From: an uncultured Bryobacteraceae bacterium
Lineage (GTDB): Bacteria; Acidobacteriota; Terriglobia; Bryobacterales; Bryobacteraceae
Direction: 5' to 3'
Length of the DNA stretch: 32,958 nucleotides
NCBI GenBank assembly: GCA_955652915.1
Contig: CATPCJ010000049.1
Location: 1 to 32,958 of the forward strand
Of the stretch, positions 24,635 to 32,958 are shown in pieces. A model generated the notes under the pieces. It was not told where the DNA came from. It saw only the letters and a program-made list of their open reading frames with translations, and did no database searches. Position 1 is the stretch's first letter. Every line of letters starts with the position of its first letter. The position numbers were made by a program, and so were the translations under genes.

Positions 24635-26173
24635 TTAGTGCCGGAAATGGCGGATGCCCGTAAACACCATCGCCAGTCCCAACTTGTTCGCGGCCGCCAC
24701 TACTTCGTCATCCCGTACCGACCCGCCCGGTTGAATCACGGCCGTAATACCGTGCTTGGCAGCTTCTTCAACTCCGTCCGGAAACGGAAAGAATGCGTCC
24801 GATGCAAGCACCGTACCGTCTAGCGGGAGGACCGCCTTCATCGCTCCGACCTTCACGGAATCGACGCGGCTCATTTGGCCGGCTCCCACGCTGATGGACT
24901 GCCCGTCGCGCGCGTACACGATAGCGTTCGACTTCACGTGTTTGCAAACCTTCCAACCAAATTCGAGCGCGCGCCATTCTTCATCACTGGGGACGCGTTC
25001 ACTTTTCACCTGGCACTGCGCGCGGTCCAGCCGATGCGTGTCCGCGGTTTGCACCAGGTATCCGCCGCTTATGGACTTCACGACCGGTTCCACGCCGGGC
25101 ACCGTATCCACTTTCAACAGCCGGAGATTTTTCTTCGATGCCAGAGCGTTTCGCGCCGCTGGGTCGTAGTCCGGCGCGGCAATCGCTTCGATAAAAGTCT
25201 TCGAGATTTCTTTGGCAGTCTCCTCGTCCAAAATTCTGTTGAACGCCAACACGCCGCCGAACGCCGAAACAGGATCCGCCGCGAAGGCCCGCCGATAGCT
25301 CTCGCTAAGGGTCCCGGCCTCCGCGCATCCACAAGGATTGGTGTGCTTGATGATCGCGGAAGCGGGCTGGTCGAACTCGGCGATCAATTGCCAGGCGGCG
25401 TCGAGATCCACCAGATTGTTGTAAGAGAGTTCCTTGCCTTGCAGTTGCTCGGCGCCCGCGATTCCTCCCTGGCGATTGGTATACAGGGCGGCCGCTTGAT
25501 GCGGATTTTCGCCGTAGCGCAAATCGAGGGCGCGCGGCGCTCGAATGTCCAGAAACGCCGGCAAGCCGGATTGGTCCTCAACGCCCACCAGAGCCAAGCG
25601 CGTCGTGATGGCACGGTCGTATGCAGCCGTCAGGGCAAACGCCTTTTTCGCTAACCCCCACAGCGTCGGCTCGCAAACCTGGCCGTTGTTTTCGTGCATT
25701 TCCTGGAGGATGGCCGGGTAGTCTTCCGGAGACACGACCACCGCAACGTCTTGATAGTTTTTCGCCGCCGCGCGAATCATTGTTGGCCCGCCGATATCGA
25801 TGTTCTCGATCAGCTCCGCCAGGCTCACGTCTTTTTTTGCCGCCACCTTCTCGAAAGCGTAGAGGTTCACGACCACCATGTCGATCGCGGGAATTTTGTG
25901 CTCGGCGAGCGCCTGCATGTGCCCGGTATTGCCGCGCACGGCCAGTACTCCGCCCGCGATGCGCGGGTTGATGGTCTTCAGCCGCCCGTCCAACATCTCC
26001 GGGAATCCAGTGACGTCGGAAACCTCGCGAACCGCCACGCCGCCTTCATGAATGGCTCGCGCGGTTCCACCGGTAGAGATAATTTCCACGCCAAGATCGC
26101 GAAGACCCGCGGCGAATTCCACCACGCCAGTTTTGTCCGTAACGCTAATGAGTGCGCGCTTGATGAGAGCCAT
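24635..26173 (-). CDS. purH: Bifunctional AICAR transformylase / IMP cyclohydrolase
   Basis: 512 residues, normal length; it carries out the last two steps of purine synthesis. The cyclohydrolase domain (1-195) starts 'RALISVTDKTGVVEFA', has 'STGGTA', 'VVVNLYAFEKV', 'ENIDIGGPTMIRAAAKN' and keeps Arg64, Lys66 and Thr67. The transformylase domain has 'RYGENPHQAAALY', 'ELSYNNLVDLDAAW', catalytic 'IIKHTNPCGCAEA' and the C-terminal 'DAFFPFPDGVEEAAKHGI' and 'QPGGSVRDDEV'. Odd point: the usual 'KTLHP' reads 'KTINP' (Asn69 instead of His). It is divergent from the dehydrogenase gene with only eight bases between the start codons. Confidence 0.97.
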   Translation of the reverse strand: MALIKRALISVTDKTGVVEFAAGLRDLGVEIISTGGTARAIHEGGVAVREVSDVTGFPEMLDGRLKTINPRIAGGVLAVRGNTGHMQALAEHKIPAIDMVVVNLYAFEKVAAKKDVSLAELIENIDIGGPTMIRAAAKNYQDVAVVVSPEDYPAILQEMHENNGQVCEPTLWGLAKKAFALTAAYDRAITTRLALVGVEDQSGLPAFLDIRAPRALDLRYGENPHQAAALYTNRQGGIAGAEQLQGKELSYNNLVDLDAAWQLIAEFDQPASAIIKHTNPCGCAEAGTLSESYRRAFAADPVSAFGGVLAFNRILDEETAKEISKTFIEAIAAPDYDPAARNALASKKNLRLLKVDTVPGVEPVVKSISGGYLVQTADTHRLDRAQCQVKSERVPSDEEWRALEFGWKVCKHVKSNAIVYARDGQSISVGAGQMSRVDSVKVGAMKAVLPLDGTVLASDAFFPFPDGVEEAAKHGITAVIQPGGSVRDDEVVAAANKLGLAMVFTGIRHFRH

Positions 26174-26181
26174 TCCCTACA

Positions 26182-27198
26182 ATGGTAAACGTGTCCTATC
26201 CAGTAACGTTAATACCGGGTGACGGCATCGGCCCGGAAGTCGCCGAAGCTACGGTCCGCGCGGTGAATGCGACGGGCGTTTCCATCGATTGGCAGCGAGC
26301 CGATTTGAACGCGAGCATCATTTCCAAAGCGGGCCAGGTTCTTCCGCCGCACGTGATCGAGTCGCTCGAAAGGACGCATGTCGGCTTGAAGGGACCGGTG
26401 ACGACTCCGATTGCGGGGGGATTTCAGAGCGTTAACGTCGCGTTGCGAAAACAGTTTGATTTATACGCCAACGTGCGCCCGGTCTGCTCGTTGCCTGGGC
26501 TCAAGACGCGCTTTGACGATGTGAAGATCGACATGGTGATCTTTCGCGAGAACACCGAAGATCTGTATTCCGGTTTGGAGCATGAAGTGGTGAAGGACGT
26601 GGTGACCAGTCTTAAGGTCATCACGCGCGCAGCCTCCATTCGCATCGCCGAGTATGCTTTTGCGTTCGCGAAAAACTCGGGGCGGAAGAAGGTCGCTGCA
26701 ATTCATAAGGCCAACATCATGAAGCTTGCCGACGGGCTGTTTCTGCGATGCTGCCGCGAAGTTGCGGCGCGCTTTCCGGATATCGAATACAAGGAGCTGA
26801 TTGTGGATAACGCGTCCTTGCAGCTTGTCATCCGGCCGGAGACTTTCGATATTCTTCTGCTTCCGAATCTTTACGGCGACATCGTATCGGATCTCGCGGC
26901 TGGATTGGTGGGCGGTTTGGGCGTGGTCCCGGGCGCGAACATGGGAGACCGCGACGCCGTCTTTGAAGCGGTACACGGCAGTGCTCCCGATATCGCGGGC
27001 AAAGGCATTGCGAATCCCACGGCGCTGATTCTGTCATCGGCGCTGATGCTCTTGCATCTGGGTGAACGCGACGCGGCGAAGCGTCTGCGCGGGGCGATCG
27101 AGCGAGTGTATGCGGAGCAGAAGCATTTACCGCCGGACGTGGGCGGCAACGCGTCGACGGGTGAATTTACGGACGCGGTGATCGCAAACCTGAATTAG
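26182..27198 (+). CDS. NAD-type isocitrate dehydrogenase family protein
   Basis: 338 residues, the short form of the isocitrate/isopropylmalate dehydrogenase family. 'TLIPGDGIGPEV' (about 9-20), 'LRKQFDLYANVRPVCSLPG' (Arg residues that bind substrate), 'FRENTEDLYSGLEHEV', 'KVAAIHKANIMKLADGLFL' (catalytic Lys), 'VDNASLQLVIRPETFD', 'PNLYGDIVSDLAAGLVGGLG' (metal-binding Asp) and 'EAVHGSAPDIAGKGIANP' are all present. 'TEDLYSGLEH' points to isocitrate or homoisocitrate rather than isopropylmalate. It probably serves as the TCA-cycle isocitrate dehydrogenase. ATG 26182 is eight bases from the divergent purH start; GTG 26188 is an alternative. Confidence 0.93.
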   Translation: MVNVSYPVTLIPGDGIGPEVAEATVRAVNATGVSIDWQRADLNASIISKAGQVLPPHVIESLERTHVGLKGPVTTPIAGGFQSVNVALRKQFDLYANVRPVCSLPGLKTRFDDVKIDMVIFRENTEDLYSGLEHEVVKDVVTSLKVITRAASIRIAEYAFAFAKNSGRKKVAAIHKANIMKLADGLFLRCCREVAARFPDIEYKELIVDNASLQLVIRPETFDILLLPNLYGDIVSDLAAGLVGGLGVVPGANMGDRDAVFEAVHGSAPDIAGKGIANPTALILSSALMLLHLGERDAAKRLRGAIERVYAEQKHLPPDVGGNASTGEFTDAVIANLN

Positions 27199-27281
27199 TG
27201 GGACAGGCCTCCTGGCCTGTCATCGCCGGTTCTCTCGTCAGATCACGACAGGCCAGGTGGCAGCCAGCAGGCCTGTCCCAC
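27198..27281. repeat. Palindromic intergenic repeat between convergent dehydrogenase genes
   Basis: The outer arms GTGGGACAGGCC (27198-27209) and GGCCTGTCCCAC (27270-27281) are perfect 12-bp reverse complements. The left half also contains its own stem ACAGGCC-TCCT-GGCCTGT (27203-27220), and the right half has ACAGGCC (27248-27254) against GGCCTGT (27270-27276). The same core word occurs at 7445-7464. It probably acts as a bidirectional terminator. Confidence 0.7.
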
Positions 27282-27284
27282 AAT

Positions 27285-29138
<1,854 letters not shown>

Positions 29139-29142
<4 letters not shown>

Positions 29143-30005
29143 GCCGCGGTCTCCTCGCGCAGCAGGAACGCTTCCTGGTGTTGAATCGGAACTTTTCGCA
29201 AATAAAGGACCAGCAACACGAGAATTGCAGTGGTGAGCAAACCACCTTCGGGGCCATAATCGCCTCCACTCCAGAGTCCTCCGATATTCCAATGCACGGA
29301 GTACCCTGTAACACCCATTGTAAACCCGCTGAGGTTCACTCCCAGAAGCGGCAGCGTCCAGTTCCAGCCAAAATGCAGCCCGATGGGCAGCCACAAATCG
29401 CCGCTCAGAATGAATGAGTAGCCCAGCACGATCCCCCACAGCACTGTATTGACGAGCGCGAGACGAGTGAAGTTTAGATTTGCGGAATGCGCCAGTCCAA
29501 ACAGAACGGCCATCGGAAGAATGGTGGCGAAAGGGCCGATGGCTTTCACCAGCACTTGAAAAAGATATCCGCGAAATAGCATTTCCTCGCCCACCGCGCC
29601 AAAGAGCAGCACAATGGAAACGAAGAGCAGGCTGGGCCACTGCATGTGCTCATTCGGCACGGGAACCAGATTGGCTTGGAGAAGTGCAATCGGCCCTAGA
29701 ACGACTATCAACGCCGATCCAACGCCGCCCAGCAATCCCAGCGAGAGATTGCGCCTGGAAGCCGCAGTCCAACCCAGGCCGATGTCGGCGAGTTGGGCGC
29801 GCTCGTAAATACGAAGCACAACAGCATTCGCCACTGCTGCCGCTGCAAACGTGCCGAGCGCGGCCGTCACCAGAATTGGAGTTCCAAGGAAGCTCATGGT
29901 GGCGGGAAAGATGACGTATCCAAGAACTGCGATTAGCGCGAATACGCCCGCGCGGAGCGCCACGCCGAGCAGCTTGCTTCGTTCAGTGGGAGTGGCCGGC
30001 AGCAA
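29139..30005 (-). CDS. CPBP-family intramembrane glutamic/metallo protease (CAAX-type)
   Basis: 288 residues with seven to eight hydrophobic helices. The ABI/CPBP signature is complete: Glu140-Glu141 and Arg145 in 'GEEMLFRG', His173 in 'FGLAHSAN', and His211 and Asn215 in 'HFGWNW'. Such proteases cut near or within the inner membrane; in bacteria they often serve peptide processing, immunity or stress control. The start is probably TTG 30005, since it follows the preceding gene by nine bases and no in-frame ATG lies near; this start is uncertain. It is in the same polycistron as the mod genes. Confidence 0.87.
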
Positions 30006-30014
30006 TCCACAATG

Positions 30015-30533
30015 TTACGTGAATAGTGAGATGCCCGCGATGCCAACGGCTCCGGCTTGGATACAGAGCGGGGCGTTTTGTTGGGTGATGCCGCCCAGCG
30101 CGTAGACCGGCAAACGTACGGTTGCAGCCGCTTGCCGCAGAGCTTCCAGACCAATTGGGTTGCCCGATTTTGTGGCGCTCGGAAAAATGGGACCGAAGAC
30201 CGCGAAGTCGGCGCCTTCACTTTGAGCGGCTTGTAATTCGGCGATGGTGTGGCAGGAAACGCCGATCAGAAATCCGGCGGGAGTGATTTGGCGGATCTTC
30301 GCGGGGGCCATGGAACCGGCGGGAAGGTGTACTCCGTGAGCGCCGCAAGCCAGTGCAACATCGGTGCGCGTGTTTACCAGAATCGTTGCGCCAGGCAATG
30401 CGACGGCGGCGCGCACCAGTTCCGGCAAGCGCCTTCCGGAAAGCTCCTTGGCGCGAATCTGAATCATGTCGACGCCATCCAGAGCCGCCCTTGCCGCCAC
30501 GTCGAGGGAACCAGTGATGCAGTATCGCTTCAC
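30015..30533 (-). CDS. Thiamine phosphate synthase family protein (ThiE/TenI-like)
   Basis: 172 residues, shorter than typical ThiE (about 210). It has a TIM-barrel pattern: '[15 protein letters not shown]' (pyrophosphate-binding Arg/Lys), '[20 protein letters not shown]', '[28 protein letters not shown]', '[10 protein letters not shown]' and 'PVYALGGIT'. In ThiE the magnesium ligands are Asp in 'NDR' and Asp in 'GQED'. Here these read 'NTR' and 'AGS', so both carboxylates are missing. This suggests a TenI-like isomerase or another use of the fold. GTG 30533 overlaps the modC stop (GTGA). No TPP riboswitch precedes it. Confidence 0.78.
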   Translation of the reverse strand: MKRYCITGSLDVAARAALDGVDMIQIRAKELSGRRLPELVRAAVALPGATILVNTRTDVALACGAHGVHLPAGSMAPAKIRQITPAGFLIGVSCHTIAELQAAQSEGADFAVFGPIFPSATKSGNPIGLEALRQAAATVRLPVYALGGITQQNAPLCIQAGAVGIAGISLFT

Positions 30534-31600
30534 AGAATGCGCAAGCTGGATTGTGGAAATTCAATCAGCCATTCTTTGACGGCCCGGTTTTTCTCAAACT
30601 CGATCCGAGGCACCTCGACGGCGATTTCTCCGGCGAACTCCATTCGGGCGCGCTCAGGTTTTTCCACCACCCGCAGCAGTGTCGCCCGCATTTGATTCAT
30701 ACCCGGCCGGCCGTTTCCAGGCGAAACCGAAAGCAGATCCGGCCGGATGCACAGCCACACCCGGTCGCCGATGAGCCGTCCCGGAAAATAGGGTCCGGTC
30801 AGATCGAAATCCTGGTAGCGCAGGCGGCTCATATTGCGTCCCGGATCGAGTCCTCGGATTTCGACGGGCAACAAGTTATACAACCCCAGCAGCCGGGCCA
30901 CATCCACGTTTGCCGGCTGTTCGAAAACCTTGCGGGGGGAGCCGCTCTGGACCACGTGCCCTTCGCGTAGCACGATGACCCCATCGCCGAGTTCGAAGCA
31001 CTCGTCCAGATCGTGCGTCACCAGGATCGCCGGCACTCCGAATTCCTCGCGCACTTGGCGAAGAACCGTATAGAGCTCGGCGCGCAAGGGCGCATCCAGT
31101 CCACGAGCCGGTTCGTCGAGCAAAAGCAAGCGCGGCGACCCGATTAAGGCGCGTGCGATGGAACAGCGCTGCTTCTGTCCACCGGAAAGCTCGTAAGGGC
31201 GCCGGCCGGAAACATCCGCCAAGTGAAATTTTTCCAATATCTCGTTAACTTTTCGATGTCGTTCCAAGCGCGGGATCCGCTCCACGGCGAATTCCAGGTT
31301 CTGGCGAAGCGTCATGTGAGGAAACAAGGCGTAGTTCTGGAACACGTAGCCGCAGTGACGGGCTTGCGCGGGGAGATGCACCCGGGCCGCGCCATCGAAC
31401 AGAATTTGATCGTCCAGCAAGATGCGGCCTTCATCCGGACGCACGAATCCGGCGATGCAATCGAGTGTGAGGGTCTTGCCGGACCCGCTGGGCCCGAAAA
31501 GTACCGTGATGCCGCTCTCGGCTTCGAACTCCAGATCAAGAGAAAATCCCGCGGACTCCGGTCCGGGCGCAAAACGCTTGCGGATGCGCGTCTGGATCAT
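30530..31600 (-). CDS. modC: Molybdate ABC transporter ATPase
   Basis: 356 residues. The nucleotide-binding domain (1-235) has Walker A 'FGPSGSGKT', Q-loop '[13 protein letters not shown]', signature '[15 protein letters not shown]', Walker B '[13 protein letters not shown]' and 'VTHDLDE'. The C-terminal part (about 240-356) is a TOBE-like regulatory region, with '[12 protein letters not shown]' as in ModC. Length agrees with ModC. ATG overlaps the modB stop (ATGA). It powers molybdate or tungstate uptake for molybdoenzymes. Sulfate or another oxyanion cannot be fully excluded, but the ModB partner and domain layout favour molybdate. Confidence 0.88.
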   Translation of the reverse strand: MIQTRIRKRFAPGPESAGFSLDLEFEAESGITVLFGPSGSGKTLTLDCIAGFVRPDEGRILLDDQILFDGAARVHLPAQARHCGYVFQNYALFPHMTLRQNLEFAVERIPRLERHRKVNEILEKFHLADVSGRRPYELSGGQKQRCSIARALIGSPRLLLLDEPARGLDAPLRAELYTVLRQVREEFGVPAILVTHDLDECFELGDGVIVLREGHVVQSGSPRKVFEQPANVDVARLLGLYNLLPVEIRGLDPGRNMSRLRYQDFDLTGPYFPGRLIGDRVWLCIRPDLLSVSPGNGRPGMNQMRATLLRVVEKPERARMEFAGEIAVEVPRIEFEKNRAVKEWLIEFPQSSLRIL

Positions 31601-32292
31601 AACGCCGTTTGCCGCGGGCCGTAAGGACTGGAGGTGAGCCGGTTGGCAACGGTCAATATCAACATTGCCAGGGCCGAAATGATAAGAACCAGTACCAGCG
31701 CGACGTTGCCCTTGCCCGCTTCCACGGCATCGTAGATTGCGAGCGCCACGGTTTGGGTGCGGCCGGGGATGTTGCCCGCGATCATCAACGTGACTCCAAA
31801 ATCACCCAGCGATCTCGCGAAAGCCAGAGCCGCCGCGGCCAGGATGGAACGGCGAGCCAGCGGCAGGGTCACCCGCCAGAACAGCCGCAGCTCCGATGCA
31901 CCAAGATTTCGCGCGGCCCGTTCATAGGAGCGATCCACGCTTTCAAAAGCCGCGCGTGCCGACTTCACCAGCAGCGGCGTCGAATGAAAAAGCGCCGCGA
32001 CGACGGCCGCCTGCCAGGAGAAAACCAGCGGTCCGCCAAACAGCCATTCGTAAAGTTGTCCGATGGGACTATGCCGCCCGAGAAACACCAGCAGATAGTA
32101 ACCCAACACGGTAGGAGGCAGCACCAGCGGCAGCGTTACGGCGGTATCCAGCAACTCTTTGCCGCGAAATTGCCGGTTCGCCAATATCCATGCCAGCCAC
32201 AGCCCAATCGCCAGCGCAAGCGCCGTGGAAATCGCTGCCACACGCAGGCTGAGCCAGAGCGGGAACCAATTGATGGACATTGGATAATACAT
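31597..32292 (-). CDS. modB: Molybdate ABC transporter permease
   Basis: 231 residues from ATG 32292 (or 227 from ATG 32280; no clear ribosome site decides). About five hydrophobic helices; '[18 protein letters not shown]' is helix 1 and '[19 protein letters not shown]' is the sequence typical of ModB. The EAA loop that docks the ATPase is '[20 protein letters not shown]', followed by '[20 protein letters not shown]', again ModB-like. It overlaps modC by four bases. A modA gene for the periplasmic binding protein is not adjacent: upstream lies a divergent gene. Confidence 0.9.
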   Translation of the reverse strand: MYYPMSINWFPLWLSLRVAAISTALALAIGLWLAWILANRQFRGKELLDTAVTLPLVLPPTVLGYYLLVFLGRHSPIGQLYEWLFGGPLVFSWQAAVVAALFHSTPLLVKSARAAFESVDRSYERAARNLGASELRLFWRVTLPLARRSILAAAALAFARSLGDFGVTLMIAGNIPGRTQTVALAIYDAVEAGKGNVALVLVLIISALAMLILTVANRLTSSPYGPRQTAL

Positions 32293-32322
32293 GTTAGCGC
32301 ACCGATGTTTTGTTGGATCTAG

Positions 32323-32346
32323 CCGCCCGTGGCCAACCGCGGGCGG
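32323..32346. repeat. Hairpin in the modB upstream region
   Basis: CCGCCCGTGG (32323-32332), loop CCAA, CCGCGGGCGG (32337-32346): nine of ten pairs match. It stands about 30 bases upstream of modB and before the promoter of the divergent gene. It may insulate the two units or be a regulatory leader structure. It does not resemble a molybdenum-cofactor riboswitch in size. Confidence 0.5.
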
Positions 32347-32357
32347 GACGTGGCGCA

Positions 32358-32387
32358 TTCGCAATTCGCGAATCGCGAATATAGAAT
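32358..32387 (+). promoter_or_regulatory. Promoter with embedded operator-like palindrome for the HTH gene
   Basis: TTCGCA (32358-32363), an 18-base spacer and TAGAAT (32382-32387). The spacer carries ATTCGCGA-A-TCGCGAAT (32364-32380), a perfect 8-bp inverted repeat around one central base. A dimer bound there would cover the promoter, as expected for autoregulation by the downstream HTH protein. The start codon lies 13 bases after the -10 box, so the leader is very short. Confidence 0.55.
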
Positions 32388-32400
32388 GTAGAATGGAATC

Positions 32401-32922
32401 ATGGCACTGAAGCCTCAAGATGTGTATGTAGCCCTCAAGCTTTTGGCCGCTCGGAGAGACCGTGCGCCCTACTCCCACTTGGCTGTTCAGTTAGTCATGA
32501 GCCCGTCGGAGGTACACGCTTCCGTGAAGCGCGCTGAAGAGAGCCACTTGCTCCACGGCCCTAGTCTGAAAAACCGCCCGAACTTGGGGGCGCTCGAAGA
32601 ATTCCTCGTGCACGGCCTCAAGTACGCCTTTCCGGCGGAAAGGGGCGAGCTGACGCGCGGGGTCGCTACTTCATACGCGGCTGCACCACTGCGTAACGTC
32701 ATCGCGCGCGGAAGAGAACCTGCTCCTGTCTGGCCGTACACGCACGGTAAGCAACGAGGCATCGCGTTTGCGCCACTCTACAAGACCGCACCCATCGCCG
32801 CGTTGCGCGATCCCGTCTTCTACCAGTACCTTGCCTTGGCGGATGCTCTCCGTGATGGTCGCGCCCGTGAACGAAAGTTGGCGGAAGAAGAATTGCATCG
32901 GCGATTTCGAGAGGCGCGGTGA
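32401..32922 (+). CDS. HTH (MarR-like) protein, putative antitoxin/regulator
   Basis: 173 residues. The N-terminal 60 residues form a winged-helix pattern: '[13 protein letters not shown]', '[28 protein letters not shown]', with the recognition helix around 30-45. A distinct C-terminal domain follows with '[22 protein letters not shown]', '[19 protein letters not shown]' and a basic tail '[17 protein letters not shown]'. From memory, proteins with this layout stand before a nucleotidyltransferase-like (AbiEii/MenT-like) gene and act as its antitoxin or regulator. The downstream gene starts inside this one (GTGA overlap), and a palindrome lies in its promoter. Confidence 0.75.
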   Translation: MALKPQDVYVALKLLAARRDRAPYSHLAVQLVMSPSEVHASVKRAEESHLLHGPSLKNRPNLGALEEFLVHGLKYAFPAERGELTRGVATSYAAAPLRNVIARGREPAPVWPYTHGKQRGIAFAPLYKTAPIAALRDPVFYQYLALADALRDGRARERKLAEEELHRRFREAR

Positions 32923-32958
32923 AGGACTCGAACCGCGCTCAACTCATCAAAGCGGCGG
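32919..32958 (+). CDS. Start of downstream gene, cut by window edge (possible nucleotidyltransferase toxin)
   Basis: GTG 32919 overlaps the TGA of the HTH gene (GTGA) and opens the frame '[13 protein letters not shown]', 13 codons before the window ends. The overlap and same direction support a translationally coupled partner. The short N-terminus recalls AbiEii-type nucleotidyltransferases found next to such HTH proteins, but it is too short to prove this. Confidence 0.45.
   Translation, partial: MKDSNRAQLIKAA

Noticed and set aside
30534..30700. TPP riboswitch before the ThiE-like gene
   Set aside because: The upstream bases are modC coding sequence and the gene starts by a four-base overlap; no conserved TPP-switch core was seen.
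32293..32400. Molybdenum-cofactor riboswitch upstream of modB
   Set aside because: Only a single 24-base hairpin is visible; the region is too short and lacks the multi-stem structure.
32921..32940. A tRNA T-loop-like word (GGTTCGAGTCC on the minus strand) at the window end
   Set aside because: The bases flanking the loop do not form a five-pair stem and no acceptor or anticodon arm fits; the stretch is better explained as the overlapping start of the next gene.

Overview
This is a G+C-rich chromosomal window from a Gram-negative (diderm) bacterium, most probably an Acidobacteriota member close to the Solibacter/Bryobacter lineage. The assignment is inferred from gene style: an ADOP/MacB-type FtsX permease tail, many short secreted proteins whose signal peptides end in a '..SAQ/..QAQ' pattern, an Acidobacteria-type secreted 'FW..K.F..WS.KE' protein, and dispersed palindromic intergenic repeats. 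LpxB and a C-terminal-Phe beta-barrel show an outer membrane with lipid A.

Layout: (1) 1-3545, the end of an ABC permease, lpxB, and an overlapping secreted M1-peptidase-like protein that has lost its zinc site. (2) 3652-6560, a CBS-domain protein, then an accessory patch with a transposase tail, a long hairpin, one uncertain ORF and a tyrosine-recombinase pseudogene broken across frames, ending at a tRNA-Ile(CAU) gene. (3) 6676-12027, a glycine-rich secreted protein, then an opposite-strand operon of HyuA, M19 dipeptidase and amino-acid permease. (4) 12082-17284, a tightly overlapping four-gene operon of ABC ATPase, ten-helix FtsX-type permease, LolA-like periplasmic protein and outer-membrane beta-barrel. 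It looks like a complete inner-to-outer-membrane transport route and is the most interesting system here. (5) 17307-21898, an aldo/keto reductase, two SAM methyltransferases, an O-antigen-ligase/polymerase-type membrane protein and a small TPR protein. (6) 21926-28295, housekeeping genes: dienelactone hydrolase, uvrC, purH, an isocitrate-dehydrogenase-family gene and gap. (7) 28336-32292 (minus strand), a polycistron modB-modC-ThiE/TenI-like-CPBP protease-exported protein, read toward gap. (8) 32401-32958, an HTH protein overlapping a downstream gene cut by the window edge. It has an operator-like palindrome inside its promoter, so a toxin-antitoxin-like or otherwise autoregulated pair is suspected.

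Convergent gene ends carry hairpin-rich repeats (7445-7464, 24576-24622, 27198-27281) that probably act as bidirectional terminators. All identifications come from reading motifs in the translated sequence; no database search was run.
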